The notes: generated from the letters alone by a model not told the origin. A DNA stretch of 53,590 bases from Nocardioides sp. URHA0020 (GCF_000620705.1 NZ_KK211168.1:377577-431166), one strand, 5' to 3'. Counted from the stretch's first letter, positions 40,581 through 50,456 are shown. Made by a program: numbers and translations.

Positions 40581-42200
40581 ATGTCAGTCAACCCGTCGCG
40601 CCGCTCTCCGGCGTCACTCCTCGGCCAGCTCCCTGTCCGCGCGAAGGTCCTGGCCGCGGTCGCGGTGACCGCGGTGGTCGCTGCCGTGGTGGGGGTCATC
40701 GGCCTCCAGGCGCTGGGCGGGGCCGCCGACCAGGCCCGAGGCATCTACAGCGACAACGTCAAGGGAGTCGCGAACCTGGCGGTGATGGACCGGGCGCTGG
40801 GCGCCATGCGCAAGGACGCCCGGGACGCCCTGATCCTGCCCGACCCCGACGACGCGACGGCCGCGCTGGACAAGGTCGGGACGGACTACGACGAGTTCAA
40901 CCAGGGGGCCGACGCCTACCTCGCCAGCGGCACCGATGCGAAGGGCAAGGAGCTCTTCGACGCCCTCCAGGCCGACGGCGCCGCCTACCTGAAGATCCAG
41001 CAGACCGTCATGAAGCCGCTGGCGATCGACAACGACATCGCCGGCTGGCTCAAGGCCAACGACGAGCAGGCCGGTCCCGCGGCCGCCCAGCTCACCGAGC
41101 GCCTCGACGCGCTGTCCGACCACGAGCTCGCCCGAGCCAACGCGGCTGCTGACGAGGTCGACTCGTCGTACTCGTCGAGCCGCAACCTGATCATCATGCT
41201 GCTCGTCGTCGGCATCGCCCTCGCGCTCGCCCTCGGCTGGCTGGTCTCCACGGCCCTGAGCCGGGACGTCGCCAAGGTCAAGACGGTGGCCGACGCCCTC
41301 GCCGAGGGCGACCTCACCCGACGCGCCGGCGTCACCTCCCAGGACGAGGTGGGCCGGATGGCGGCCAGTCTGGACATCGCCACCGACAAGCTGCGCGCGC
41401 TGATGAACTCGGTCATGTCCTCGGCCGACGCGGTCGCCGCGTCCTCCGAGGAGCTGTCGGCCTCCAGCCAGCAGATCGCGGCCGGTGCCGAGGAGACCTC
41501 GGTCCAGGCCGGCGTCGTGGCCGGTGCCGCGGACGAGGTCTCGCGCAACGTGCAGACCGTCGCCGCCGGCGCCGAGCAGATGGGTGCCTCCATCCGCGAG
41601 ATCGCGACCTCCGCCAACGACGCGGCCCGCGTCGCCACCCAGGCCGTCGTGACGGTCGACGCCACCAACGAGACCGTCGCCAAGCTGGGCACGTCCTCGC
41701 AGGAGATCGGTGCGGTCGTCAAGACGATCACCTCGATCGCCGAGCAGACCAACCTGCTCGCACTGAACGCCACGATCGAGGCCGCTCGGGCCGGTGAGGC
41801 CGGCAAGGGCTTCGCGGTCGTGGCCAACGAGGTCAAGGAGCTCGCGCAGGAGACCGCCCGGGCCACCGAGGACATCGCCCGTCGGGTGGAGGCGATCCAG
41901 GGCGACACCGGCGGCGCCGTGATCGCGATCGGCGAGATCGCCCAGATCATCACCTCGATCAACGACTACCAGCTGACCATCGCCTCGGCGGTGGAGGAGC
42001 AGACGGCCACCACCAACGAGATGTCGCGCAACGTCGCCGAGGCCTCCACCGGCTCGGGCGAGATCGCCGCCAACATCTCCGGTGTCTCCGCCTCGGCCGA
42101 GTCCACCACCCAGGCGCTGTCCCAGGTCCAGACCGCCGTCAACGAGCTCGCCCAGCTGGCCGGGTCGCTGCGCACCACGGTCGGCCAGTTCAAGGCCTGA
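40581..42200 (+). CDS. Methyl-accepting chemotaxis protein
   Basis: 539-aa transmembrane chemoreceptor. TM1 is [22 protein letters not shown]. The periplasmic four-helix-bundle domain spans about residues 45-195 (4HB_MCP). TM2 is [21 protein letters not shown], followed by HAMP ([23 protein letters not shown]). The signalling hairpin tip [35 protein letters not shown] is intact. GGAGGA lies 5 nt before the ATG. No che genes are beside it, so it must feed a distant chemotaxis system. Implies a motile organism. Confidence 0.95.
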   Translation: MSVNPSRRSPASLLGQLPVRAKVLAAVAVTAVVAAVVGVIGLQALGGAADQARGIYSDNVKGVANLAVMDRALGAMRKDARDALILPDPDDATAALDKVGTDYDEFNQGADAYLASGTDAKGKELFDALQADGAAYLKIQQTVMKPLAIDNDIAGWLKANDEQAGPAAAQLTERLDALSDHELARANAAADEVDSSYSSSRNLIIMLLVVGIALALALGWLVSTALSRDVAKVKTVADALAEGDLTRRAGVTSQDEVGRMAASLDIATDKLRALMNSVMSSADAVAASSEELSASSQQIAAGAEETSVQAGVVAGAADEVSRNVQTVAAGAEQMGASIREIATSANDAARVATQAVVTVDATNETVAKLGTSSQEIGAVVKTITSIAEQTNLLALNATIEAARAGEAGKGFAVVANEVKELAQETARATEDIARRVEAIQGDTGGAVIAIGEIAQIITSINDYQLTIASAVEEQTATTNEMSRNVAEASTGSGEIAANISGVSASAESTTQALSQVQTAVNELAQLAGSLRTTVGQFKA

Positions 42201-42213
42201 GCTGAGGTCCCGC

Positions 42214-42247
42214 CCCGCCCGGGTCGACGTTGCTGCGTCCGGGCGGG
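42214..42247. terminator. Terminator hairpin after the chemoreceptor gene
   Basis: Nine-base perfect arms CCCGCCCGG and CCGGGCGGG with a 16-nt loop, starting 14 bp after the stop codon, between convergent genes. Confidence 0.75.
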
Positions 42248-42255
42248 CGGGTCGC

Positions 42256-42423
42256 TCACCCCTCGGACAGCCCCATCTCCTCGCCCGCACCCGCCTCGGC
42301 CGCGAGTCCGTCACCGTCCGCCCGGGCATCGAGCTCGGCCTGCACGTCGGTCATCCGCTGTCGCCGCTCGGCGTCCTCGGTCTCCGCTTCCGAACCTGCC
42401 TCGTTGTCGCTCGTCTCGCTCAT
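42256..42423 (-). CDS. Small acidic protein, hypothetical
   Basis: 55 codons: starts MSETSDNEAGSEAETEDAE, continues RRQRMTDVQAELDARADG, ends AGEEMGLSEG. Strongly acidic with one short basic helix-like segment. GGAGAGG lies about 6 nt upstream of the ATG. It fills most of the gap 42201-42506, which otherwise holds only the chemoreceptor terminator. No family recognised; acidity and lack of hydrophobic residues suggest a soluble disordered peptide. Confidence 0.55.
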   Translation of the reverse strand: MSETSDNEAGSEAETEDAERRQRMTDVQAELDARADGDGLAAEAGAGEEMGLSEG

Positions 42424-42506
42424 GCCGTCCTCTCCGGTGTCCCTCGACAGGGGTGCGGGCGTGCACCTGACAGGTCAGTACCCCCCTGACGGAGGTCATG
42501 CTCGCG

Positions 42507-42992
42507 CTACACGGCGCCGAGGACGTCGGGGCTCTCGCAGGCCCGGGCGAACGCCGCGATGCGGGCTCGGATCTCGCGGCCCAGCAACCACCGGCCGATC
42601 GGGTCGGCGACGGGGCTGAGCCACGCCGGTCGGGCCGACCACGTGTACTTCCACACGGCTCGGGTCCCCTCGACGCCGTCGCGCTCCTCGGGGGTGAACC
42701 GCCAGCCGCCGCCGAAGGTCGCGAAGAACCAGGGCCCCTTCTCCATCGTCATGCCGACCGACGTCGGCGGACGGTAGGAGACGTAGCGACTGATCATCGT
42801 CGGACCGATGCGTGCCCTGGTCAGGGTGCGGACGTCCTTGCCCGGCCGCTCGGCGTCGATCAGGTGCTGGTGACGGATGAACGGATCCCACGTCAGCCGG
42901 AGCTCACCGGTCGTCTGCGAGACCGCGAACGCGGTGCCCGGCAGGACCGGGACCCACGCCTCCGCTACGACCTGGGGCATGGGCCGCAGCAT
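42507..42992 (-). CDS. SRPBCC (START-like) family protein
   Basis: 161 aa. EAWVPVLPGTAFAVSQTTGELRLTWDPFIRHQHLID, then ARIGPTMISRYVSYRPP, WFFATFGGGWRFTPEE and TRAVWKYTWSARPAW, plus a C-terminal long helix (LGREIRARIAAFARACE), fit the polyketide-cyclase/SRPBCC lipid-binding fold. No catalytic residue assignable. ATG 42992 is used; the Met at residue 5 (42980) is an alternative as neither has a clear ribosome-binding site. Confidence 0.72.
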   Translation of the reverse strand: MLRPMPQVVAEAWVPVLPGTAFAVSQTTGELRLTWDPFIRHQHLIDAERPGKDVRTLTRARIGPTMISRYVSYRPPTSVGMTMEKGPWFFATFGGGWRFTPEERDGVEGTRAVWKYTWSARPAWLSPVADPIGRWLLGREIRARIAAFARACESPDVLGAV

Positions 42993-43062
42993 GTCACGGC
43001 ACGCTCGGACCGGACGCCCCGACCACGGTGCCGACGCGTCGTGGGCCGACGGGACCGGCCGC

Positions 43063-43533
43063 TCACTGTGCGCCGGGGAACCCCTGCTGGCGCCACGCCT
43101 CGTACGTCACCACGGCGGCGGAGTTCGACAGGTTGAGCGAGCGTCGACCGGGGATCATCGGGATCCGCACGCGCTCGGTGACGCGGGGGTGGCTGAGCAC
43201 CTCGTCCGGCAGACCGGTCGGTTCGGGTCCGAAGAGCAGCACGTCACCCGGCCGGAACTCGATCTCGGCGTACCAGCGGCTCGCGTGCGCGGTGAAGGCG
43301 AAGACCCGCGCGGAGGCCAGCGGCTCACCGGCGAGAGCGGTCTCGAGGTCCGGGTGCACCACCACCGACGCCAGGTCGTGGTAGTCGAGACCCGCCCGCT
43401 TGAGCTTGGGCGCCGCGAGGTCGAAGCCGAGCGGCTCGACCAGGTGCAGGGTGGCGCCCGTCCCGGACACCATGCGGATCGCGTTGCCGGTGTTGGGCGG
43501 GATCCGGGGCTCGAGGAACATCACGTGGAACAC
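43063..43533 (-). CDS. trmL: tRNA (cytidine/uridine-34-2'-O)-methyltransferase TrmL
   Basis: 156-aa SPOUT methyltransferase. Motif 1 IPPNTGNAIRM, motif 2 LLFGPEPTGLPDEV and motif 3 IPMIPGRRSLNLSNSAAVVTYEAWRQ form the trefoil-knot SAM site. Methylates the wobble ribose of tRNA-Leu isoacceptors in relatives. GTG 43533 (VFHVMFLEPRIPP) gives the E. coli TrmL-like N-terminus; a longer reading is a shadow of the phospholipase gene. Confidence 0.9.
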   Translation of the reverse strand: MFHVMFLEPRIPPNTGNAIRMVSGTGATLHLVEPLGFDLAAPKLKRAGLDYHDLASVVVHPDLETALAGEPLASARVFAFTAHASRWYAEIEFRPGDVLLFGPEPTGLPDEVLSHPRVTERVRIPMIPGRRSLNLSNSAAVVTYEAWRQQGFPGAQ

Positions 43534-43592
43534 GCTGCAGGCTATCCCGGCGCCCGCAGGCCGACGGACGCGCGCCGCGGGCCCGGATCGCG

Positions 43593-45170
43593 TCAGAAGT
43601 CGTCGTCGCGACGCAGGGGCTTCGGGCGTCCGTCCGGGTCGTGCACCAGCTGGTAGAACGGCCGCGCGAGCAGGCGGGTCACGGGCCCGACCTCGGGCGG
43701 TGCGAGCCGGCGGAGGCGGCCGGGCGGTCGTGGCCCGCGCCGCCCGCCGGCGTACCAGCCGTCCAGCGCGTCGGCGCAGCTCGCGTACGTCGCGAACAGG
43801 TCGGCCGGCTCCACGCAGTCCGCCATCGCGTCGTCGGGATCGCGGTCGAGGTGCTCGGCGGCCAGGGCCAGGCGCAGCGAGCGCGCGTAGGTGCCGGCGG
43901 TGTCGATCACGACGGCGGAGAGCTCGGAGTCGTGGGTCCACGAGCGCCGGTTGAAGTTGTCGGACCCGATGCTGGCCCAGGTGTCGTCGATCAGGCAGGC
44001 CTTGGCATGGACGTAGATCGGCGTGCCTGCGGTGTTCTCGATCCCGTAGACCGCGACGCGCCCCGGCGCGACCCGCATCATGTCGAGCATGGCTCGGCGC
44101 CGCCCGACCAGCTGGGCGGTGCGGCTGAAGCCCTCGACGTCCGGGTGCAACGGCACCACCGCCACGACGTACAGGTCGGGGTGGGCCCGCAGCGCCTCGC
44201 TGAAGACGTTGCCCACGTGGCTGCCCCACAGGTACTGGTCCTCGACGTAGATCAGCCGTCGCGCGCGCTCCACCGCCTTGGTGTAGCCACGGGCCACGCT
44301 GCGCTCGCCGCCGCGCGCGAACTGGTAGTCCCGGCCCTGCCGGAGGTTCGGGTACGTGCGAAGCAGCTGGACCACGTGGGTCCCGTCGGGCACCGGTGGC
44401 GGCGGGGGCGCCTGCTCCGGGAGCGGGTCGGGCGTCGTGTCGAGGCCGCGCAGCTTGTCGCGGAGCAGGATGACCGGGCTCCGGCTCAACGTCGTGGGGT
44501 CCTCCCAGCGCTCGCGGAAGACGGTCTCGACGTCGTGCACCGCCGGACCGGTGATCGCGGCCTGCACGTCGTGCCAGGGCGGCGTGTCGCCGTACTCGTC
44601 GGCCATGTCGCCGAGCGCCTGCGGGTCACCGCCGTGGTCTCGGTCGTCGCGACGTGAGTGGCACAGGTCGATGCCACCGACGTAAGCGATGTCCCGGCTC
44701 GGGTCGTCGCGGTGCCGGATGACGACGAACTTCTGGTGGTGGGAGCCACCGGTGCGGACGCGCATGTCCAGGATCGCCTCGGCGCCACGCTTCTGCAGGG
44801 CGCGGCCGAGACGGAGGTTCTCGTCGGAGCTGAAGCCGATCGCGCTGCTGTGCGAGCGCCACACCAGACCCCGGACGTCGACCCCGCGCTCGTCGGCGCG
44901 GCCGAGCACCTCGACCACCTCGCTGCCCGGCTCGCCGGTCAGCCGCTCGTCGGCGTCGCCCTGCCAGTCGCTGAAGAGCACCAGGTCGCCCGCCCGGGTC
45001 GCCTCGATCCGCTCGTACAGCTCCGCGAAGTACACCGCGCCGTGCACCAGCGGACGGACCAGGTTGCCCTCGGACCAGGCCTCGTCCCGCGGGTGGACGT
45101 CGTCGAGCCTGGTCGCACTGTTGCCGCGCTCCCGCTTGGTCAGCAGCCAGTCGCTCAGGTGGTCGGACAC
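43593..45170 (-). CDS. Phospholipase D family protein
   Basis: 525 aa with two PLD half-sites. The second is canonical (YVHAKACLIDDTWASIGSDNFNRRSW, HxKx4D). The first reads HHQKFVVIRHRDD: His and Lys are present but the Asp position is Arg, followed by IAYVGGIDLCHSRRDD, as in an actinobacterial PLD subgroup. Pro-rich linker LPEQAPPPPPVPDG between halves. No signal peptide from GTG 45170; a longer start at 45287 adds a low-complexity leader. Probably phosphatidyl transferase or hydrolase, localisation unclear. Confidence 0.85.
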   Translation of the reverse strand: MSDHLSDWLLTKRERGNSATRLDDVHPRDEAWSEGNLVRPLVHGAVYFAELYERIEATRAGDLVLFSDWQGDADERLTGEPGSEVVEVLGRADERGVDVRGLVWRSHSSAIGFSSDENLRLGRALQKRGAEAILDMRVRTGGSHHQKFVVIRHRDDPSRDIAYVGGIDLCHSRRDDRDHGGDPQALGDMADEYGDTPPWHDVQAAITGPAVHDVETVFRERWEDPTTLSRSPVILLRDKLRGLDTTPDPLPEQAPPPPPVPDGTHVVQLLRTYPNLRQGRDYQFARGGERSVARGYTKAVERARRLIYVEDQYLWGSHVGNVFSEALRAHPDLYVVAVVPLHPDVEGFSRTAQLVGRRRAMLDMMRVAPGRVAVYGIENTAGTPIYVHAKACLIDDTWASIGSDNFNRRSWTHDSELSAVVIDTAGTYARSLRLALAAEHLDRDPDDAMADCVEPADLFATYASCADALDGWYAGGRRGPRPPGRLRRLAPPEVGPVTRLLARPFYQLVHDPDGRPKPLRRDDDF

Positions 45171-45325
45171 CGGGTCAGTCTGCCTCAGCCGGTGGACGGC
45201 GCCGCACCTGCCGACGCGTGCGAGGGCGTGCAGGGCCGGGGCGCCGCGTATCCAGCACGCCGCCGACCCGCTCCTCCTGGGTGCCACGCCTCATCTCGGG
45301 CCTGGCCGACCTGAGGAGTGACGCC

Positions 45326-47125
45326 ATGTCCTACACATTCACCGGCCGACTGATCGGCATGCTCTGCGACGACTGCTCCGAGCCGCTCGTCGGCGCGACC
45401 GTCCACCTCGTACGCCGTGTCGGCGGAGCGACCAGTCGCGACGCCGCGGCCGACCCGAAGCAGACCGTGGTCGTGCTCGAGGAGTCGAGCGCGCAGGCAC
45501 GGACGGCCGACCGGCTGGGCGAGGCGGTCGTCGGCGATGACGGCACCTTCCGGGTCGAGCTGGCGGAGCCGTACGACGGCGGCGAGGCCTTCGACATCGA
45601 CATCCTCTGCGGCACGATGACGGGGCACCGGGTGCCGCCGAAGCCGCTGTCGTTCACCCTGACGACGCTCGCCCCGAGGTGGCGCGAGACGCAGGGCGGC
45701 TTCGAGGCCGCCTGGTCCTACGAGATCCCCCACCGCACGTGGTGCGGGATCCGCGGCCGCATGGGCTGGTGGTCGATCTGCGGTCACGTGCGCGTGTGCG
45801 AGTCGAAGATCGCCGTACCCGGGGTGAAGGTCAGCGCCTTCGACGTCGACTGGCTGCAGGATGACGCTCTCGGCAGCGCCGTGACGGACGCGAGCGGGCA
45901 CTTCCGCATCGACTACTCCCCCGATGCCTTCGCGCGTACGCCGTGGTCGCCGTGGATCAACGTCGAGCTGGTGGCCGGACCGGACGTCTACTTCCGCGTC
46001 GACGGCCCCACCGGCGTGCTCTTGCAGGAGCCGCCCGCCCGCGGGCGGCAGGCGGACCGTCAGAACGTCGGCCCGTGCTTCTGCGTCGACCTCTGCGTCG
46101 ACGACGCGCCTCCGGGCACCGATCAGCCCTACCCGTGGTTCGACCACATCGGTGGCTACAAGACCGTGACGGGGTTCGACAGCGCGTCCGGTGGCACCGG
46201 GCGCACCTTTGGCGACGACCGGGCCTTCTACGCCGGCCTGCGGCTCAACGGCGTGCTCGGACGGCAGTTCAGCAACCAGCCCGCGGAGTATCGCTTCGAG
46301 TACGACGCCGGTGCGGGTTGGCAGCCCGTGCGAGCCGCCCAGATGGTCGCCGTGCAGATCGGCACGTGGCAGCGTCTGACGGGGTCGTTCCCGCCCGTGG
46401 AGACCAAGTCGGTCGTCGTCCTCGGCGCCAACGGACCGGACCAGATCGCGGTCGCGCCGGACGCCGACGGCTGGGTGGCGGTGCCGCAAGACAACAGCCT
46501 GACCACCGGCCTCTTCGTGCCCAACAACAACCTGATCGGCCTGGCGAGCGCCACCATCTCGGCCCAGGTGCACAACCTGTCCGGGGTCGTCGCCGGGCAG
46601 AGCACCAGCCCCGCCGGGCTCGCCGCCGACGAGTACGTCGCGCTGCGGATGGTGCTGCGTGTCGCGGGCCAGCCGGCCACCCAGGTCCAGGCCGGGATCG
46701 CCGAACGGGTGGCGCTCGCCAACACGACGTACGACCAGGTGCAGAAGCAGGGCTCCTGGGTGCCGGCTCGGGTCGACAGCCAGCTCGGGGCGGTCAGCAT
46801 CGACGTCCAGCAGCTGGTCGGCCACGGCTGCGCCCGCATCACCGACGCGCTCGACGTGAGCTACACCGCCGCTCACCCCAACCTGGGCGGCATGGCGCTG
46901 ACGATCACCGGACCGGGCGGGCCGTACCACTACGCCCTGCCGCCGATCGGGGAGGACTACTTCGGCACGGTCAGCACCCTGCTCAACAGCGCGGACCTCC
47001 CGGTCGTGATCTCCTCACTGCCGAAGTGCAGCTACATCCTGGAGGGCTCGATCGGGCTGCTGCTCACCACCGGCGACTCGGCGCCGCTGCCCATCGGCGA
47101 CCAGATCGCCTTCACCACCCAGTGA
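45326..47125 (+). CDS. Large beta-sandwich, Cys-rich protein of unknown function
   Basis: 599 aa, no family recognised with certainty. Two carboxypeptidase-regulatory/transthyretin-like modules appear: residues about 18-95 (LVGATVHLVRR ... DDGTFRVELAEP) and 163-205 (VPGVKVSAFDVDW ... DASGHFRIDYS). Cys clusters: CDDC at 14-17, WCGIRGRMGWWSICGHVRVC and CFCVDLC. No signal peptide or membrane segment. The C-terminal 300 residues are Gly/Ala/Gln-rich beta-type. GAGGAG sits 7 nt before the ATG. Divergent from the PLD gene. Confidence 0.65.
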   Translation: MSYTFTGRLIGMLCDDCSEPLVGATVHLVRRVGGATSRDAAADPKQTVVVLEESSAQARTADRLGEAVVGDDGTFRVELAEPYDGGEAFDIDILCGTMTGHRVPPKPLSFTLTTLAPRWRETQGGFEAAWSYEIPHRTWCGIRGRMGWWSICGHVRVCESKIAVPGVKVSAFDVDWLQDDALGSAVTDASGHFRIDYSPDAFARTPWSPWINVELVAGPDVYFRVDGPTGVLLQEPPARGRQADRQNVGPCFCVDLCVDDAPPGTDQPYPWFDHIGGYKTVTGFDSASGGTGRTFGDDRAFYAGLRLNGVLGRQFSNQPAEYRFEYDAGAGWQPVRAAQMVAVQIGTWQRLTGSFPPVETKSVVVLGANGPDQIAVAPDADGWVAVPQDNSLTTGLFVPNNNLIGLASATISAQVHNLSGVVAGQSTSPAGLAADEYVALRMVLRVAGQPATQVQAGIAERVALANTTYDQVQKQGSWVPARVDSQLGAVSIDVQQLVGHGCARITDALDVSYTAAHPNLGGMALTITGPGGPYHYALPPIGEDYFGTVSTLLNSADLPVVISSLPKCSYILEGSIGLLLTTGDSAPLPIGDQIAFTTQ

Positions 47126-47129
47126 CGCA

Positions 47130-47167
47130 CGAAGGGCCCCGACCGCAGCAGCGGTCGGGGCCCTTCG
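47130..47167. terminator. Strong bidirectional terminator
   Basis: 17-bp perfect stem (CGAAGGGCCCCGACCGC and its complement) with an AGCA tetraloop, between the convergent 599-aa protein gene and the cold-shock gene. Confidence 0.92.
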
Positions 47168-47174
47168 AGTGAGA

Positions 47175-47378
47175 TCAGGAGACGCGGACGTTCTCAGCCT
47201 GGGGACCCTTGGGGCCCTGGGCGAGGTCGAACTCGACCTTCTGGTTCTCCTCGAGCGACTTGTAGCCACCGGACTGGATCGCGGAGAAGTGGACGAACAC
47301 GTCCTCGCCGCCACCATCCTGGGCGATGAAGCCGAAGCCCTTGTCAGCGTTGAACCACTTGACGGTGCCCTGAGCCAT
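47175..47378 (-). CDS. cspA: Cold-shock protein (CspA family)
   Basis: 67-aa single OB-fold nucleic-acid chaperone. RNP1 KGFGFI and RNP2 VFVHF intact; [20 protein letters not shown] is the canonical N-terminus. AAAGGA lies 8 nt before the ATG. The roughly 200 bp upstream are non-coding and hairpin-rich, suggesting a structured 5' leader. Monocistronic; ends 8 bp from the bidirectional terminator. Confidence 0.96.
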   Translation of the reverse strand: MAQGTVKWFNADKGFGFIAQDGGGEDVFVHFSAIQSGGYKSLEENQKVEFDLAQGPKGPQAENVRVS

Positions 47379-47584
47379 GATCTGATCCTTTGTTTACGTG
47401 CCGGGGGCACTGTGCCCCGAGCCGCTGAAGACATCCACCTGTGCTGATGTCCAGCGAACCGAAAACCAGGAGTACGAGATACAAGCCGCAACACGGTGTG
47501 CGGCGAGGACGACTTGCAGAGCCGTCCCTTCAACGATCCACACGATACTCCACCCGCGGGCAGTTCGGGCCTTCGGCGCACCGA
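47379..47584 (-). promoter_or_regulatory. Non-coding cspA upstream/5' leader region
   Basis: 206 bp with no gene. On the cspA strand, GACATC/GATGTC and GGGGCAC/GTGCCCC hairpins lie within 65 bp of the start, followed by AT-rich AAACAAAGGATCAG with the ribosome-binding site. This matches the long structured leaders typical of cold-shock genes; the promoter position was not fixed. The hsaF stop lies at its far end. Confidence 0.5.
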
Positions 47585-48667
47585 CTAGGAGTTGGCGGCG
47601 GCTTTGTCCTGCTCCGCCTTGAGCATCAGCGCGATGTCGATGAGCTGGTCCTCCTGACCGCCGATGAGCTTGCGGCGACCCGCCTCGAGCAAGATCTTCG
47701 CGCCGGAGACGCCGTACCGCTCGGCCGCGTTGCCCGCGTGCTTGAGGAACGACGAGTAGACCCCGGCGTACCCCATCATCAGGGTCATCCGGTCGAGCTG
47801 GCACTCCTCGGGCATCGCCGGCCTGATGACGTCCTCGGACGCGTCGACGATCGTCAGGAAGTCGATGCCGGTCCGCCAGCCGAGCTTGTCGCAGACCCCG
47901 ACGAACGCCTCGAGCGGCGTGTTGCCGGCACCGGCGCCGAAGCGGCGCACCGAGCCGTCGATCTGGGTCGCACCCGCGCGGGCGGCGATGACCGTGTTCG
48001 AGACGCCGAGGCCGAGGTTCTCGTGGCCGTGGAAGCCGACGGTCGCCTCGTGGCCGATCTCGGCGACCACGGCGGCGACGCGGTCGGCGGTCTGCTCCAT
48101 GACGAGAGCGCCGGCGGAGTCGACGACGTACACGCACTGGTTGCCGGCGTCGACCATGATCCGCGCCTGCTTGGCCAGGACCTCCGGCGGCTGGGTGTGG
48201 CTCATCATCAGGAAGCCGACGGTCTCGAGGCCGAGCTCGCGGGCGAGACCGAAGTGCTGGATCGAGGTGTCGGCCTCGGTGCAGTGCGTGGCGATCCGGC
48301 AGATCTGCCCGCCGTTGTCCTGCGCCGCGCGGATGTCGTCCTTGGTGCCGACACCGGGGAGCATCAGGAACGCGATCTTGGCGCGCTTCGCGGTCTCGGC
48401 CGCGATCCGGATCAGCTCCTGCTCGGGCGTCCTGGAGAAGCCGTAGTTGAACGACGAGCCGCCCAGACCGTCACCGTGGGTCACCTCGATGACGGGCACG
48501 CCGGAGCCGTCCAGCGCCTCGACGATGTCGTGCACCTCCTGCGCGGTGAACTGGTGGCGCTTGTGGTGCGAGCCATCGCGCAGGCAGGTGTCGGTGAGGC
48601 GGAGGTCCAGCCCGCTGTCCGGCTGGGTGTCGGACCAGGTGCGCTCGAGGGTGTTGATGTCGCTCAT
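47585..48667 (-). CDS. hsaF: 4-hydroxy-2-oxohexanoate aldolase HsaF
   Basis: 360-aa HMGL-type TIM-barrel aldolase. Metal site: D31 in LRDGSHH and H213/H215 in GFHGHENLG; catalytic His near residue 34. The C-terminal communication domain ([25 protein letters not shown]) couples to HsaG. Splits 4-hydroxy-2-oxohexanoate to pyruvate and propanal, the latter channelled to HsaG. Third gene of the hsaE-hsaG-hsaF operon. Confidence 0.94.
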   Translation of the reverse strand: MSDINTLERTWSDTQPDSGLDLRLTDTCLRDGSHHKRHQFTAQEVHDIVEALDGSGVPVIEVTHGDGLGGSSFNYGFSRTPEQELIRIAAETAKRAKIAFLMLPGVGTKDDIRAAQDNGGQICRIATHCTEADTSIQHFGLARELGLETVGFLMMSHTQPPEVLAKQARIMVDAGNQCVYVVDSAGALVMEQTADRVAAVVAEIGHEATVGFHGHENLGLGVSNTVIAARAGATQIDGSVRRFGAGAGNTPLEAFVGVCDKLGWRTGIDFLTIVDASEDVIRPAMPEECQLDRMTLMMGYAGVYSSFLKHAGNAAERYGVSGAKILLEAGRRKLIGGQEDQLIDIALMLKAEQDKAAANS

Positions 48668-48705
48668 CTGGAGGTCCCTTCGGACGTGGTTGCGGGGGTC
48701 GTCGC

Positions 48706-48725
48706 CAGCGCTCCTCGCACCTCAA
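48706..48725. repeat. Half copy of the GGTGGTTGAGG element at the hsaG stop codon
   Basis: On the hsaG strand, CCGGTGGTTGAGGTGCGAGG spans the end of hsaG; its TGA is the hsaG stop codon. The same core occurs in the 39-bp array (27920-27940), where its TGA-containing unit similarly meets the fadD3 stop. Confidence 0.7.
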
Positions 48726-49639
48726 CCACCGGAGGCGAGGACCGAGCGGGCGATGTGCTGGCCGACCTGCGTGGCCGCGGCGGTCATGATGTCGAGGTTG
48801 CCGGCGTACGGCGGGAGGAAGTCGCCCGCGCCCTCGACCTCGACGAAGACGCTGACCTTCGTCTGGCCGCGGGTGGCCGGTGACGGGTCGTCGATCTGCG
48901 GCTCCTGCAGCAGCCGGTAGCCGGGGACGTACTCCTGCACCGCCTTCTCCATCGCGAAGATGCTGGCGACGATCGCGTCGCGGTCGGCGTCGGGCGAGAC
49001 GGCGCAGTAGATCGTGTCGCGCATGATCATGGGCGGCTCGGCCGGGTTGAGGATGATGATCGCCTTGCCCTGCTGGGCGCCGCCGATCGTCTCGACACCG
49101 GCAGCGGTGGTCCGCGTGAACTCGTCGATGTTGGCGCGCGTGCCCGGACCGGCCGACATGGAGGAGACCGAGGCGACGATCTCGGCGTACGACACTCCCC
49201 CGGACGACTGGGCCCCGCGGGTGACCGCGGCGACCATCGGGATCGTGGCCTGGCCGCCGCAGGTGATCATGTTGACGTTCATCGCGCCCACGTGCTCCTG
49301 GCCGTTGACGGGCGGGATCACCGCGGGCCCGACCGCCGCCGGCGTCAGGTCGATCGCGCGGATGCCCGCCTCCTCGTAGCGCGGCGCGTACTCGCGGTGC
49401 ACGTACGCCGAGGTCGCCTCGAAGATCAGGTCGGGCAGCACGTCCTGCTTGAGCAGCCAGTCCACGCCCTCATGGGTCGCCTCGAGCCCCTGGCCCGCGG
49501 CGAGCCTGAGCCCCTCGGACGACGGGTCGACGCCGATCATCCAGCGCGGCTCGATCACGTCCGACCGGAGCAGCTTGTACATGAGGTCGGTCCCGATGTT
49601 GCCGGGCCCGACGATGGCTGCGGTCAGCTTGGTGGACAT
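48722..49639 (-). CDS. hsaG: Acylating propanal dehydrogenase HsaG
   Basis: 305-aa acetaldehyde/propanal dehydrogenase. Rossmann motif [11 protein letters not shown] near residue 10, catalytic C127 in [13 protein letters not shown]. Converts channelled propanal plus CoA and NAD to propionyl-CoA. ATG 49639 has GAGGAG about 9 nt upstream; the GTG three codons earlier would be too close to it. The stop codon lies within a half copy of the GGTGGTTGAGG repeat. Confidence 0.94.
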   Translation of the reverse strand: MSTKLTAAIVGPGNIGTDLMYKLLRSDVIEPRWMIGVDPSSEGLRLAAGQGLEATHEGVDWLLKQDVLPDLIFEATSAYVHREYAPRYEEAGIRAIDLTPAAVGPAVIPPVNGQEHVGAMNVNMITCGGQATIPMVAAVTRGAQSSGGVSYAEIVASVSSMSAGPGTRANIDEFTRTTAAGVETIGGAQQGKAIIILNPAEPPMIMRDTIYCAVSPDADRDAIVASIFAMEKAVQEYVPGYRLLQEPQIDDPSPATRGQTKVSVFVEVEGAGDFLPPYAGNLDIMTAAATQVGQHIARSVLASGG

Positions 49640-49658
49640 GGGTCTCACTCCTCGCGGG

Positions 49659-50456
49659 TCAGTCGACGAACTGGACGCTGAGCGGTGCGAAGCCGCTGAT
49701 GGTCGCCACGACCCGGTCCCCCGGGGCGAACGGCACGAAGGGTCCCAGGGCCCCGGACAGGATCAGGTGGCCGGCGCGCAGCGGGTCGCCGAAGCGGTAG
49801 GCCTGGACGGCGAGCCACCGCAGCGCCTCCAGGGGGTCACCCAGGCACGCGGCGCCGGTGCCGGAGGAGCGCTCCTCGCCGTTGATGGTCAGCGACATGG
49901 TGACGTCGACCGGCTCCAGCGCGTCGAGGCCGCGGCCCTCGGTGCCGACGACGAAGAGGCCGCTCGAGGCGTTGTCGGCCACGGTGTCGGTGAAGCCGAT
50001 CGCCCAGTCGGCGATCCGGGAGTCCACGATCTCGAGCGCCGGGAGCGCGACCTCGACCGCGTCGCGGACCAGGTCGATCGTGATCTGGGACTCCTCCGCC
50101 GGGTCGATGTCCCGGGCGAGCACGAAGGCGACCTCGCCCTCGACCCGCGGCTGGAGCAGGGTCCGCATCGAGATCGGGTCGTGCGAGCTGACGTCCATGT
50201 CGTCGAGCAGGTAGCCGAAGTCGGGCTGGTCCACCCCGAGCTGCCGCTGCACCGCCTCGGACGTGGCGCCGATCTTGCGGCCGACCACGGAGGCGCCGCC
50301 GGCCAGGCGGGCCTGCACGAGTCCCTGTTGCACGGCGTACGCCGCGGGCAGGTCGTCGGTGCCGATCAGATCACGCACCGGCGCGCACGGGACCCGCGTC
50401 GCCAGCGCCTGCGAGAGTCGCGTCACGGCCGCCGCGATCGAGTCCTGGGAGGTCAC
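49659..50456 (-). CDS. hsaE: 2-hydroxyhexa-2,4-dienoate hydratase HsaE
   Basis: 265-aa FAA-hydrolase-like vinylpyruvate hydratase. [22 protein letters not shown], the metal-binding [14 protein letters not shown] (E-x-E) and [14 protein letters not shown] are family signatures. Hydrates the dienoate from HsaD to 4-hydroxy-2-oxohexanoate. GTG 50456 chosen, 11 bp from the KstR-type box; the longer reading crosses into the divergent kstD. First gene of hsaE-hsaG-hsaF. Confidence 0.93.
   Translation of the reverse strand: MTSQDSIAAAVTRLSQALATRVPCAPVRDLIGTDDLPAAYAVQQGLVQARLAGGASVVGRKIGATSEAVQRQLGVDQPDFGYLLDDMDVSSHDPISMRTLLQPRVEGEVAFVLARDIDPAEESQITIDLVRDAVEVALPALEIVDSRIADWAIGFTDTVADNASSGLFVVGTEGRGLDALEPVDVTMSLTINGEERSSGTGAACLGDPLEALRWLAVQAYRFGDPLRAGHLILSGALGPFVPFAPGDRVVATISGFAPLSVQFVD

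Noticed and set aside
47379..47584. Riboswitch in the cspA leader
   Set aside because: Only simple hairpins are visible; no known riboswitch core could be recognised, so it is listed only as a leader region.
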